64,000 nucleotides of DNA from Marinicrinis sediminis (GCF_042685085.1 NZ_JBHUMM010000007.1:124001-188000), one strand, 5' to 3'. Shown: positions 7,943 to 17,400, counted from the stretch's first letter. Numbers and translations: made by a program. Notes: generated by a model not told the origin, from the sequence alone.

Positions 7943-9261
7943 TACTGCACAGGCAATTCCAGCACTTCTTCTCTGGCCCGCTTCCAGCGCTGGTTGATCG
8001 CTTCAAATGAGGCGGCCAGATCCCGCGATGCAACCAGTTCCTGCACATATTCGCCAGACCAAAAGGCAATCTGGGCACGGTTGGCAATTTCAAGCAGCGT
8101 GTCCGAGACGGGTACGGATTCGACGAGCGTCGGCTCGTAGGACAGAAACTCCTGAATCTGCGGAAACGCAGCTTCCTCCCCCTTGATGACAGGCAAGAAG
8201 CCAGAGTCTGCAATATAACCGGATTCCTTAACCAGAAAGTCGATCCAGGCCTTGGCCAGCTTCTTATGTTCGCTGAATTTGCTTACCCCGACGAACCAGT
8301 CCGGATTAACGGGTGCGTAATAGTTGCCGCTGTTATCATAAGGGAAAGGGAAGAAACCGATATCCTCCGAATTGGCCCCTGCTGCCACCACCTGATTGAT
8401 CACCCAGTTGCCCAGAAAATACATGGCTGCCTCTCCGGTCGCCACTTCGGTCTTGGAAATTTCCCAGTAGTCTGCAAAGAGCCGGTCTTCCACGTACCCG
8501 CGATTGATCAGCGTCTTCGCTATCATAATGCTGCGCCCCCACGCATTGTCCAGCTGCCAAGGCTCTGGCTGATTGATCATGTTGTTCACATAATTGGGGT
8601 CTTCATTCATAAAGACCACCAGTTCCTCTCCCCACTGCTTCATCGGCCACTGTGCGCCATAATTTAGGTAAACGGGAACAATGCCCGCCTGTTTGAGCTG
8701 CTCGCAGGCCGCATAAAATTCATCCAGCGTCCTGGGCACTTCCTCGATGCCCGCCGCTGCAAAGGCCCGTTTGTTATAAATAATGCCTTCAATGCTGCTG
8801 CCTGTTGCAAGCCCGTAATTCTGTCCCTCATGCATTCTGTGATCAGTAAATCGCATATTCTCCATCATGGCAGGGTCCAACGGCTCGAAATAATTGGGCA
8901 GCTCCCGATTGGTCAGATTCTTGGGAATGAGCAGCGCATCTCCCAAATCACGCATCGTAAGCCGGGCAATGATGTCATCTGCATAATTCGTCAGTCCTTC
9001 AAACTGGACGGTCGCGCCCGGGTATTTTTCACTGAATGCTTCCGCATATCGACGCATCGTTCCGTTTTCAATTAAATCGACACGGTTGGTCAAAAAGGTA
9101 ATCGTTCCCTGCATCTCTGGATCGCTTGCCGGTCCGTCGATCACGCTGTTGTTTTCCTCTTCCTGTTGGCTGCATGCCCCCAATCCCATCATCAGGCACA
9201 TCCCGATGAGCAGACAACCCATCCACCTGAAATGCAGCTTTCTCTCTGTTTGATTGTACAT
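7942..9261 (-). CDS. ABC sugar-binding lipoprotein (family 1 solute-binding protein)
   Basis: A 439-residue extracellular solute-binding protein. The start at 9261 is chosen over an upstream in-frame codon because GGGGGGAT lies just before it and it gives a proper lipoprotein signal: MYNQTERKLHF, hydrophobic stretch, lipobox L-G-A-C near residue 30. The mature part shows family patterns ITFLTNRVDL, EAFSEKYPGATVQFEG and YNKRAFAAAGIEEVPRTLDE (carbohydrate uptake type). No permease or ATPase genes are adjacent, so it is an orphan: it may use permeases elsewhere or present the ligand to the neighbouring sensor kinase, only 22 bases upstream in the same transcript. Substrate unknown; the divergent sulfatase hints at a sulfated or decorated glycan. 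Confidence 0.85.
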   Translation of the reverse strand: MYNQTERKLHFRWMGCLLIGMCLMMGLGACSQQEEENNSVIDGPASDPEMQGTITFLTNRVDLIENGTMRRYAEAFSEKYPGATVQFEGLTNYADDIIARLTMRDLGDALLIPKNLTNRELPNYFEPLDPAMMENMRFTDHRMHEGQNYGLATGSSIEGIIYNKRAFAAAGIEEVPRTLDEFYAACEQLKQAGIVPVYLNYGAQWPMKQWGEELVVFMNEDPNYVNNMINQPEPWQLDNAWGRSIMIAKTLINRGYVEDRLFADYWEISKTEVATGEAAMYFLGNWVINQVVAAGANSEDIGFFPFPYDNSGNYYAPVNPDWFVGVSKFSEHKKLAKAWIDFLVKESGYIADSGFLPVIKGEEAAFPQIQEFLSYEPTLVESVPVSDTLLEIANRAQIAFWSGEYVQELVASRDLAASFEAINQRWKRAREEVLELPVQ

Positions 9262-9283
9262 GGCAGATCCCCCCGTTGCAGTG

Positions 9284-11199
9284 TTATTTCGGCACGCAGA
9301 TGGTAATCTCCGTTCCAATTCCCCGCTCGCTCTCTATATGCAGACCATAGTCATGTCCATAGTGCAGTCGAATCCGGTCATGGACATTTTTCAGTCCGAT
9401 CCCTTGGCGCTTGCCATCCGTTGTACCCGATTTCAGCTGCTGATGAAGACGGTCGTTCAACCGTTCCAGCTGCTCTGGCCCGATGCCGCTGCCATCGTCA
9501 CGTAATCTGAATTCAACGCAATCTTCTTTCTGCTCTACCTCAATCGACAAATGCATCGTCGGCTGTCCGTCTTCCATGCCATGGTAGATCGCATTTTCAA
9601 TAATGGGCTGGAAGATCAGTTTCACGACCGGATAAGGCTTCAATGCTTCCGCGGTACCGTTTCCGTCAGTACAAAACGGTTCGGATAACGGTAGTTTAAA
9701 ATCTCCACATAATTGCGCACATGTTCGAGCTCTTTCTCTATCGTGACAACCTCCCGCAAGTCACTGATGCTATACCGCATCAGCTTGCCCAACAGAGAGA
9801 TCATATCGGCTGCTTCGGTGTCATCGTTGATCTCGGCCATCATGCGGATGGCTTCCAGCGTATTATAGATAAAATGCGGATTGATCTGACTTTGCAGCGC
9901 ATGCAGCTCTGCTTCCTTCTTCTGCGACTCCATCTCGTAGATGTCCTGAATCAAATGCCGGATGCGTGACAGCATTCGATTAAACTGATTGCCGAGCTGA
10001 CCCATTTCATCCCGGTGCTTGACCTGGAACTGGACATTCAAGTCACCGATCTGAACCTTTCTCATGAGAGCAATCATCTTGCGCAGCGGCTTGGTCAAGG
10101 CGTAGGAGAACACGATGGACACCGCCAGGGCCAGGATGATCACCGCACCTGTCGCAAACCAGGTCACATTGCGAATAACAGCGGCTTCTCTCGTCAGTTC
10201 CTTCACCGGGATGGAGATGAGCACCTTCCAGTTCGTATTCTCAGAGGTCGTGTAAATAAACAGATGTTCTTCTCCATTTACCATTTCGTAAAAGCTGCCG
10301 CTGCCACCCTTCGCCTGCTGGATGATCGGCTCATTTTGAATATTGGTGGCGACCCATTTCTTCTCACTATCATAGATAGCATGGCCATGTTCATCCACGA
10401 TGACCGTGTTTCCCTTCGTCAGCTGATCCAACCCAATGACCTGATCCTCAATGAAACGAATATCCGCATCGACTGCGATCAGTCCGATCGGATTCAGGGA
10501 GCGGTCAATCACTTTGCGTACAACGGTAAAAGCATAGCGGGTGCTCTGCAAATTGCTGACAAACTTTTGCGTACTGACGAGGACGGCCTCCCCGTTGGAT
10601 TCGCTGGCCTCCAGCTTCCATTGCTCATAGCTTTTCGGGATGTCCAAGCGTACGCCTCCCGATTTGGCGGTATAGTAACCGTTTCCAAATTGATCGAAAA
10701 TATAAACGGAGTTCGCTCCGCGCTTGATCGTATTGATGAAAGAGATATTATCTTCAATTCCCCGTTGAATCATGAGCAGCGTATCGAAGTCTCTGGGCAA
10801 CGCATGCGAATCCTCTCCCTTCACTTTTTGCTTTTCATATTCATTCGATCGAATCAGATTGGTGCGAATCTCATCGACATAGGCAGGAATCGAAGAAATG
10901 CGAATCATATCCTCAATATAGTCGTCGGTACGCTCCATCATTTTCGACAGCACCGTTTTGGAGTAAGCGATCGTATTATCTTCGATGGAGTCCGAATAAT
11001 TGTTGTACGAGATATAGCTGATGAGAAACAGCGGCAGGGTAATGATCAGCAGGAACACCAGAATCAGCTTGCGTTCCATCCGCATGTCCTTCAGTCGGTT
11101 CATCGATGCACGCATCTTGTGAAGCATGAGGGACATCTCCTCTATCATTGACTTTGTTGGTGTTTTTTTCTTGGTGTTCTCGTTCATTATACCAAACAA
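9284..11199 (-). pseudogene. YesM-type sensor histidine kinase broken by a one-base frameshift
   Basis: Reads as one kinase of about 635 residues cut in two. The front frame (11199-9640) holds a short cytoplasmic N-terminus, a membrane helix (KLILVFLLIITLPLFLISY), an extracellular Cache-like sensor, a second helix (residues ~340-365), HAMP and the His_kinase domain with QSQINPHFIYNTLEAI. It ends RKH-stop at 9640. The ATPase half (KLIFQPIIENAIYHG, DDGSGIG, GIGLKNV) continues in another frame from about 9652 to 9284. Restoring one base near 9650-9657 (GTACCGCGG) joins FVLTETVP to AEALKPYPVV, exactly as expected for the family. The start is uncertain: TTG 11199, ATG 11187, or ATG 11127, which has the best ribosome site (AGAGGAG). 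No YesN-type response regulator follows. Confidence 0.8.
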
Positions 11200-11219
11200 A
11201 ATAGGTTTCTAATATTAGT

Positions 11220-11233
11220 TTTTAGTGATAACA
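11220..11233. promoter_or_regulatory. Second copy of the LacI-type operator motif, in a divergent promoter
   Basis: TTAGTGATAAC (11222-11232) matches TTAGCGATAAC at 7916-7926 in 10 of 11 bases. It lies in the 86-base AT-rich gap between the leftward kinase and the rightward sulfatase, so one protein bound here could control both. Confidence 0.4.
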
Positions 11234-11285
11234 TATAAATAACAAATATAACATTTTGAATTTTCATGACGAGGTGACCACCACA

Positions 11286-12683
11286 ATGAAGAGACCCAAT
11301 ATTCTGATCGTGTATACAGATCAACAGCGCTGGGATGCGCTTGGTGCCAATGGCAACAAGGAGATTCAAACCCCTCATCTGGACAAACTGGCGGAGCAAG
11401 GTGTCAATTTTCAGCATCATTATGTACAAAATCCGATCTGCATGCCAAGCCGTGCCAGTTTTCTGACCGGCCTCTATCCTTCTGCGCTGGGCATTACCCA
11501 TATGGCGGTGCCGCTGCCTGAGGAATCGGTCACGCTGCCCAAAATGCTCAAAAATGCCGGTTATGTATCTGGAAATATAGGCAAACTGCATGCCCTCCCT
11601 CATTCGAACCGGGATCACCGTGATATTCATCCATCCTACGGATTCGATCATTTGGAAATTTCGGATGAGCCGGGCTGTTATGAAGATGCGTACCGGGCTT
11701 GGGCTAGAGCGAAGGCGCCCGAGGAAGCGGCGAAGATCAGTCTCGGACTGCCGCCCGCAACAGAGACCTGGTATTCCCTGATGGGCATCCAGGATGACAT
11801 CACCCATATCGAGCGCGAGCCCAAGCATGCGGTCCCTTTTCCTGCTCGTGAGGATTTGACACACAGCGCCTTTGTGGCTGAACAGACGATGGCTTTTATC
11901 GAGAAACATCAACAGGATACCTGGTGCTGTATCGCAGGCTTCTACTCTCCGCACACACCATGGGTAGCCCCCCAGTCTTTTCTGGATCTGTATGATGCGC
12001 AGACCCTTTCCCTGCCCGATCTGCCCGAAGAGCTGGACCAACTGCGCAGGGAGGATTATTTCTCGGATGAAGAGCTGCGATCTGTGAAGCACGGCTATTA
12101 CGCCATGGTTAGTGAGGTCGATCATTATGTCGGGCAAATCCGCAGCAAGCTGGAGGAGCTTCAATTGGATGACAACACGCTAATTGTGTTTACGTCCGAC
12201 CACGGGGAGTATCTCGGCGATCATCTTCGCTATCAGAAAGGTTACCCTGGAGAGGACTGTATCAGCCGTGTACCGCTGATGATCTACTGGCCTCAGGGCA
12301 TGCGAGAGGCGGGACGATCTTGCACATCGATTGTGGAAGCCGTCGATGTGCTGCCTACCTTGCTTGATTGTGCCGGCATCCAGATCCCGAGCCATTTGCA
12401 GGGCACCTCACTTCTGCCGGCACTGCGCAATGAACCTTTCGCTGGCAAGGCATGTGCCCTGATGGAATTTACAGGATGGCGCAACATTCGCACACAGCAG
12501 TATCGCTATTTATGTGAGGATAACGGCAAGGAAGGACTGTACGATCTGCAGAAAGATCCGATGCAATACCATAATCTCGCGCAGGATATTGCCTATGCGG
12601 AGGTGCTGGCCGACATGCGCAAGCTCCTGATACAGAAGATGATTCAGGTGCAGCAGCCTCGCCCGCGTACATGGGTATACTAA
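11286..12683 (+). CDS. Type I sulfatase (formylglycine-dependent)
   Basis: A 465-residue alkaline-phosphatase-fold sulfatase that hydrolyses sulfate esters, probably from glycans. N-terminal metal-binding motif ILIVYTDQQRWDALG, formylglycine signature C-M-P-S-R in NPICMPSRASFLTG (Cys near residue 53; Cys-type, needing a maturase or FGE not seen here), and the metal site FTSDHGEYLGDH near 310. No signal peptide, so cytoplasmic action on imported oligosaccharides is likely. The ATG at 11286 follows GAGGTGA by 8 bases; an in-frame TTG at 11256 has no ribosome site. It is divergent from the kinase/solute-binding/LacI block and shares its operator motif. Confidence 0.88.
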   Translation: MKRPNILIVYTDQQRWDALGANGNKEIQTPHLDKLAEQGVNFQHHYVQNPICMPSRASFLTGLYPSALGITHMAVPLPEESVTLPKMLKNAGYVSGNIGKLHALPHSNRDHRDIHPSYGFDHLEISDEPGCYEDAYRAWARAKAPEEAAKISLGLPPATETWYSLMGIQDDITHIEREPKHAVPFPAREDLTHSAFVAEQTMAFIEKHQQDTWCCIAGFYSPHTPWVAPQSFLDLYDAQTLSLPDLPEELDQLRREDYFSDEELRSVKHGYYAMVSEVDHYVGQIRSKLEELQLDDNTLIVFTSDHGEYLGDHLRYQKGYPGEDCISRVPLMIYWPQGMREAGRSCTSIVEAVDVLPTLLDCAGIQIPSHLQGTSLLPALRNEPFAGKACALMEFTGWRNIRTQQYRYLCEDNGKEGLYDLQKDPMQYHNLAQDIAYAEVLADMRKLLIQKMIQVQQPRPRTWVY

Positions 12684-12722
12684 GACAAACATGGCTTCCA
12701 GTCAGTCGCTTCGCTTACGGGG

Positions 12723-13580
12723 TTACCAATCGCTCATCATCTTCCGGTAATAGGCAGGCGACTGACCCACCTGTTTTTTGAACATTTTGGAGAAATACAG
12801 GGGATCCCGAATCCCGACAGCATATGCCGTTTCCTTGACAGAGAAGTGATGATTCAGCAAATACGCCTTCGCCTTCTCGATCCGCAGATGATTCACATAC
12901 TGGATGGGTGATTTTCCCGTATATCGCTGAAACAGATCAATGAAATGATCTTCCGAAACATGGATCATTTCAGCCAGTTTTGCCAATGTTATTTTTTCAT
13001 GCAGATGACTGCGTACCCATTGCAGAACGTGATAGAGACGATCATGCAGCGGATGATCAGGGTGGAAGGTTGGCGTCACTTCCTGCAGCCTCGCCTCCAT
13101 GAGCAGGCCGACTAGTCGAAGCAGCGCATGATCCATGAAAAATTGCCGCATCGGGGTGTGGGTATGGGACCAGTGAATCAACTCCTCCAGATCATCTTCC
13201 CGGATCGGATGCTCATCTTTGTGAATGACCACAGGCATTTGATACAATTTGAACCAATCCATTGAATCACCGGCGTACAGTGTGAACCGAGCGGCAAAGT
13301 TGGAAATCCTGCGGCAGGACGGAAGCAGACGGGCATGAAAAGTCTGTCCCGCAGGAAGGATCAGTACGTCTCCTGCACTTGCCCCTATCTCCTTTTCCCC
13401 AATCTGAAACCGAGCCTCCCCCTCATATAAATACCACAGTGCTGAGAAAGGGTTGGTTCGGTTGACTACCTTCCAGTTGTGATCCTGCTTGTGAAGCATC
13501 ACGTGATGACAGGCTACCGTCAGTCTCTCCCAGGGTACCACACACCATTCCTCCTTCGTTTTCAACCATCCATGCTGCAA
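12723..13580 (-). CDS. AraC-family transcriptional regulator with cupin domain
   Basis: A 285-residue regulator: N-terminal cupin-like sugar-binding half (residues ~15-150; FSALWYLYEGEARFQIGEKE, GDVLILPAGQTFHA) and a C-terminal double HTH of the AraC type (~185-285; ITLAKLAEMIHVSEDHFIDL, YFSKMFKKQVGQSPAYYRK). It lies convergent with the sulfatase and is divergent from the secreted GH26 mannanase, so it may regulate either. The start used is a TTG at 13580 with only a weak ribosome site (CTGGAAT); a start a little downstream cannot be excluded. Confidence 0.85.
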   Translation of the reverse strand: MQHGWLKTKEEWCVVPWERLTVACHHVMLHKQDHNWKVVNRTNPFSALWYLYEGEARFQIGEKEIGASAGDVLILPAGQTFHARLLPSCRRISNFAARFTLYAGDSMDWFKLYQMPVVIHKDEHPIREDDLEELIHWSHTHTPMRQFFMDHALLRLVGLLMEARLQEVTPTFHPDHPLHDRLYHVLQWVRSHLHEKITLAKLAEMIHVSEDHFIDLFQRYTGKSPIQYVNHLRIEKAKAYLLNHHFSVKETAYAVGIRDPLYFSKMFKKQVGQSPAYYRKMMSDW

Positions 13581-13698
13581 ATTCCAGGGCTACATCGACC
13601 TGGACATGCACAAAAATGGGGGCTCTAGCACATAAATTAACCACTTTGGGTCAATCCAGTCCATTTTCAGTCGAATTGACCTGTGTTATATTTAGAAT

Positions 13699-13736
13699 TG
13701 TTAGCGCTTTATTCAATTTATTGTATAACTATAATA
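13699..13736 (+). promoter_or_regulatory. Putative mannanase promoter with cre-like half site
   Basis: TATAAT at 13730-13735 is a perfect -10 box with only a weak -35 (TTTATT around 13708). The -35 region is overlapped by TGTTAGCGCTTTAT (13699-13712), matching the CcpA cre consensus at 12 of 14. A start near 13742 would give an ~80-base leader. Confidence 0.5.
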
Positions 13737-13787
13737 ACAGGAATTGGAGGTGAATGATAGATTCCTCACTATCAAACCCAATCTTTT

Positions 13788-13801
13788 TGTAAGCGCTGAC
13801 A
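13788..13801 (+). promoter_or_regulatory. Perfect catabolite-response element (cre)
   Basis: TGTAAGCGCTGACA fits TGWNANCGNTNWCA at all 14 positions. It lies downstream of the putative start site and 21 bases before the mannanase ATG, a roadblock position typical of CcpA repression in Firmicutes. Confidence 0.8.
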
Positions 13802-13822
13802 AAAAAATATAGGAGGTACCCT

Positions 13823-15397
13823 ATGAAAAATTGGAATCGAAAAGGATGGATGTTGTTGCTGGTGGCGATCATGGCCCTGTCCGCAGCTGGTCAGGCCGTC
13901 GCACATACGGTTTCCTTATCCAACTCAGGAGCTAGTGTGGCCACCAAGGATGTGTACAACTGGCTTGCCCATTTGCCGAATCGGACTGATAATCGAGTCG
14001 TATCCGGTCACTTTGCCGGTTACAGTGACGATACATTCTCCATGACCCAAACGAATAACCTGAAAAACCAAACCAATCAATATGCCGGCATCTTGTCCTG
14101 TGACTATGCCAAAGGCTGGTGGACGGGACTAAACAGTCTGACCGATGCCATCAGCTATGGCTGCAACACGGAATTGATCAACTACTGGAATCAGGGTGGG
14201 CTGGTTGCGATTAGTATGCATCTGCCAAGTCCGGACAATCCGAATGGCGGTGGCTACAAAACCACACTTTCCACGGCCAAGTTTCAAAATCTGGACAATC
14301 ACACCACGACGGAAGGCGCCCGCTGGAAAGCGATGATGGACAAGATTGCGCTCGGTCTGCAGGAATTGGAGAATGCCGGCGTGCCTGTTCTCTTCCGTCC
14401 CCTGCACGAAATGAACGGTGAGTGGTTCTGGTGGGGCAGCACGGGCTACAATCAGTACGATGCCAACCGTGCCCAGGCTTACAAGGATACGTGGATCAAC
14501 ATGTACAACTATCTGACCACGACCAAGGGCTTGAACAACCTGATCTGGGTCTATTCAGCAGATGCCAACTGCAACAACAAGACCTCCTACTATCCTGGTG
14601 ATGCATACGTGGATATGACCGGACTAGACGCCTATATCGACAATCCATCCAACCTGACGGGCTATGATGAAATGGTCGCTCTCGGCAAACCGTTTGCCTT
14701 TGCCGAAATAGGTCCGCAAACGACAAATGGCACATTCGACTACAGTCAATGGATGACAGCGATCAAGCAAAAATTCCCGAAAGCCGTCTATTTCCTGGCC
14801 TGGAACGATGCATGGGGACCCAATAACAATCAGGGGGCGTCCGCTCTGATGAATGACAGCTGGACGGTCAATCGAGGGGAAATCTGGAACGGTTCGACCC
14901 TGACTCCGATCGTCGAGGCGGGCTCTGGCGGAGGCACATCTGCCACCACCCTGTATGGCTTCGAGGGCTCTACCCAAAGCTGGACAGGCCTCAATGTAAG
15001 CGGAGGGCCCTGGTCTGTAACAGAATGGAAATCGGAGGGGACGCATTCCCTGAAGGCAAATGTTACGCTGGCAGGCAATCAGAAGTATACGTTAAAACGT
15101 ACGGAGAACCATAATTTCAGCGGCAAAACCACCTTGAAAGCTCGTGTCAAGCATGCCTCCTGGGGGAACCCGGGTTCTGGCATGACGGCGAAGCTGTTCG
15201 TGAAAACAGGTTCCGGCTGGACCTGGCAGGATGGCGGCAGCTTCTCCATCAACAGCTCGGGAACCACAACGCTCACTTTGCCAATCTCTTCGCTTTCCAA
15301 TAGTGGGGATGTGAAGGAAATCGGGGTCGAATTCTTCTCACCTACTGGCAGCAGCGGCAGCAGTGCCATCTATGTCGATCAGATCACCATTGAATAA
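13823..15397 (+). CDS. Secreted GH26 endo-beta-1,4-mannanase with C-terminal carbohydrate-binding module
   Basis: A 524-residue exported mannanase. Signal peptide at residues 1-27 (cut after AGQAVA), GH26 barrel from about 35 to 355, with the acid/base Glu in FRPLHEMNGEWFWW (near 197) and the nucleophile Glu in FAFAEIG (near 297). A Gly-Ser-rich joint (GSGGGT) leads to a ~150-residue beta-sandwich resembling mannan-binding modules (TTLYGFEGSTQSWTG to AIYVDQITIE). AGGAGG precedes the ATG. A perfect cre box lies in the leader, so glucose repression via CcpA is likely. It supplies the outside step for the intracellular mannobiose route encoded at 2-2722, 11 kb away. Confidence 0.92.
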   Translation: MKNWNRKGWMLLLVAIMALSAAGQAVAHTVSLSNSGASVATKDVYNWLAHLPNRTDNRVVSGHFAGYSDDTFSMTQTNNLKNQTNQYAGILSCDYAKGWWTGLNSLTDAISYGCNTELINYWNQGGLVAISMHLPSPDNPNGGGYKTTLSTAKFQNLDNHTTTEGARWKAMMDKIALGLQELENAGVPVLFRPLHEMNGEWFWWGSTGYNQYDANRAQAYKDTWINMYNYLTTTKGLNNLIWVYSADANCNNKTSYYPGDAYVDMTGLDAYIDNPSNLTGYDEMVALGKPFAFAEIGPQTTNGTFDYSQWMTAIKQKFPKAVYFLAWNDAWGPNNNQGASALMNDSWTVNRGEIWNGSTLTPIVEAGSGGGTSATTLYGFEGSTQSWTGLNVSGGPWSVTEWKSEGTHSLKANVTLAGNQKYTLKRTENHNFSGKTTLKARVKHASWGNPGSGMTAKLFVKTGSGWTWQDGGSFSINSSGTTTLTLPISSLSNSGDVKEIGVEFFSPTGSSGSSAIYVDQITIE

Positions 15398-15448
15398 CAC
15401 ATCCGGAGCAGGATAAAGGCCAGCAGGCCGTCCTGTCCCCCTATCATC

Positions 15449-15498
15449 AAACGGGGCCGTCCCGAGGATTCAATATCCTTTGGAACGGCCCCGTTTGC
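15449..15498. terminator. Bidirectional terminator between mannanase and BCCT gene
   Basis: AAACGGGGCCGT (15449-15460) pairs perfectly with ACGGCCCCGTTT (15485-15496), with further pairing inside (GGAT/ATCC). The genes on both sides converge here. Confidence 0.85.
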
Positions 15499-15507
15499 GT
15501 GAGGGGA

Positions 15508-17040
15508 TTATTTATTCTCTTCACTTTCCAGGAGGAGGGCATCCAGTTTTTTGCGGCGACGCTTCTCTTTCTTGCGTTCCTCCCTGGCCTCCTGTCGGAG
15601 GGATTTAAGCAGGGAGACACACATGAAGGCGAGCACGATGGCAAAGGGCAGAGCGGTAATGATCGACGCAGTCTGCAACGCTTTGAGCCCTCCGCTCAGC
15701 AGCAGGACAATCGCAATAGAGGACTGCAGAACCCCCCATGTCAGCTTGACTTTGGTGGTCGGGTTCAGCTTCCCTTTGGAGGACAGCATGCCCAGAACGA
15801 ATGTGGCGGAGTCCGCTGATGTGATGAAGAAGGTGATAATCAGAAAAGTCGCAATGAGGGAAAGCAGAATCCCCCACGGAAATTGCCCCAGTGTAATAAA
15901 TAGCGCCGAGGTCATATCTGCACTGACGGCTTCCGCAATTTCTTTGCCTTGGAACATTTCAAAATGGAGGGCGGTACCTCCAAATACCGTAAACCAGAGG
16001 AAGCTGAAGATACTGGGTACGATCAGCACACCCAGCACAAATTCCTTGACCGTTCTTCCCTTGGACACACGGGCGATAAACATGCCGACAAATGGTGCCC
16101 AGGCAATCCACCATGCCCAATAAAATAACGTCCAGGTCGCGATCCAGTCATTTTGCGTAAACGGGGTCAGTCTCAGACTCATTTGAACAATGTTCTGGAT
16201 ATACCCGCCTACCGTTACCGTCAACGTATCAAAAATAAAGGCGGTAGGTCCCAGAATGAGCGCACAGAGCAGCAGACCAAGTGCCAGCACCAGATTGGTG
16301 TTGCTCAGGATCTTGATGCCTCTGTTAAGACCGGTAGCGGCCGACATCATGTACAACACCGTCACGATGACAATGATCAGGATACGGGTATAGGTTTCGT
16401 TCGGAATGTCGAAGACATACGAGAGACCGCCGTTAATTTGCAGCACACCCAGCCCCAGTGACGTGGCCACTCCGAAGGCTGTGGCTATAACGGCCAGAAT
16501 ATCGATGCCCTTGCCAATCGGTCCATTGATTCTCTCGCCGAGCAAAGGATAAAAAGTCGAACTGATCAGTCCTCTTTGGCCTTTGCGGAATTGGAAATAG
16601 GCCAGGGATAATCCAATTACGGAGTAGATCGCCCAGGGATGAAGTCCCCAGTGAAAGAACGAATAGCGCAGTGCCGTCTTGGCTGCTTCCGGTGTTTCAC
16701 CTTCACCAACCGGCGGAATCAAATAATGATACATCGGCTCCGCCACCCCGTAGAAGACGAGGCCAATCCCCATGCCCGCACTAAACAGCATGGCAAACCA
16801 GGTGAGATTGGAATATTCCGGTTCGTCATCATCAGAACCCAGACGAATCTTGCCGAATTCACTAAACGCCAAAAACAGGGCAAACACAAGAAAAGCAAAA
16901 GCTGCAATCAAGTACATCCATCCAAATTTCTCAATCATGAACGCCAGGGCGACATCGGAAGATGCAGCTAATCCCCCAGGCGAAACGGCCCCCCATAATA
17001 CAAAGAGCACAATGACAGCAACCGCTATGTAAAAAACCAT
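15508..17040 (-). CDS. BCCT-family betaine/carnitine/choline transporter
   Basis: A 510-residue secondary transporter with 12 predicted membrane helices, importing compatible solutes such as glycine betaine. The family signature is clear: WTLFYWAWWIAWAPFVGMFI followed by ARVSKGRTVKEF. HWGLHPWAIYSVIGL and GMGIGLVFYGVAEP are other conserved blocks. It ends in a basic tail (REERKKEKRRRKKLDALL), of the kind that senses osmotic strength in BCCT proteins such as BetP. The start at 17040 follows AGGGGGAAATTTC; in-frame codons further upstream lack a ribosome site. It stands alone and is closest to OpuD-like single-component uptake. Confidence 0.9.
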   Translation of the reverse strand: MVFYIAVAVIVLFVLWGAVSPGGLAASSDVALAFMIEKFGWMYLIAAFAFLVFALFLAFSEFGKIRLGSDDDEPEYSNLTWFAMLFSAGMGIGLVFYGVAEPMYHYLIPPVGEGETPEAAKTALRYSFFHWGLHPWAIYSVIGLSLAYFQFRKGQRGLISSTFYPLLGERINGPIGKGIDILAVIATAFGVATSLGLGVLQINGGLSYVFDIPNETYTRILIIVIVTVLYMMSAATGLNRGIKILSNTNLVLALGLLLCALILGPTAFIFDTLTVTVGGYIQNIVQMSLRLTPFTQNDWIATWTLFYWAWWIAWAPFVGMFIARVSKGRTVKEFVLGVLIVPSIFSFLWFTVFGGTALHFEMFQGKEIAEAVSADMTSALFITLGQFPWGILLSLIATFLIITFFITSADSATFVLGMLSSKGKLNPTTKVKLTWGVLQSSIAIVLLLSGGLKALQTASIITALPFAIVLAFMCVSLLKSLRQEAREERKKEKRRRKKLDALLLESEENK

Positions 17041-17318
17041 GAAATTTCCCCCTTCTCTAGTCTGAATCGAATGTTGACCAAATGAAATCAGTTTACCGCA
17101 TAGCCCGTCTACCATTCAATCTGGTTCTTTCCCATATTGTGCACTGAAATTTAAAATTTACTATTCGAATCCTCCGGTTTCAGGACGGACGATAGGTGTG
17201 TTGTCTATCTTTACCTCCAAAACAATCTGTCAAAACATGGCTGCCCTAAGCTGCATGGATCTGACATAAGCTCACTTGATCTGAATGGATCTGTCTGTCC
17301 TGTATCAGCTATGTCATG

Positions 17319-17351
17319 TATCTGTTGTGTATCTGTTGTGTATCTGTTATG
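17319..17351. repeat. Three tandem 11-bp repeats
   Basis: TATCTGTTGTG is repeated at 17319-17329, 17330-17340 and, with one change, 17341-17351. It lies in the 432-base gap between the BCCT start and the SLH gene end, where I see no gene. Copy number may vary between strains. Confidence 0.85.
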
Positions 17352-17365
17352 TCTATTCTGAATCG

Positions 17366-17400
17366 CAAAAGGGAGATGCCATAGCAGCATCTCCCTTTCC
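17366..17400 (-). terminator. Terminator of the large SLH gene
   Basis: Perfect 12-bp inverted repeat AAAGGGAGATGC (17368-17379) with GCATCTCCCTTT (17387-17398), followed on the minus strand by TTTTGCG. It lies 75 bases past the stop of the 2300-residue protein. Confidence 0.8.

Noticed and set aside
9284..9643. Separate small ATPase protein starting at TTG 9643
   Set aside because: It is the C-terminal half of the kinase; adding one base restores the full family sequence, so it is not treated as its own gene.
10015..11151. 378-codon frame opposite the sensor kinase
   Set aside because: Antisense shadow; the minus strand carries all recognisable kinase domains.
13754..13792. 12-codon leader peptide before the mannanase
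   Set aside because: GGAGG is only 3 bases from the ATG, and the peptide has no codon run suggesting attenuation; probably chance.
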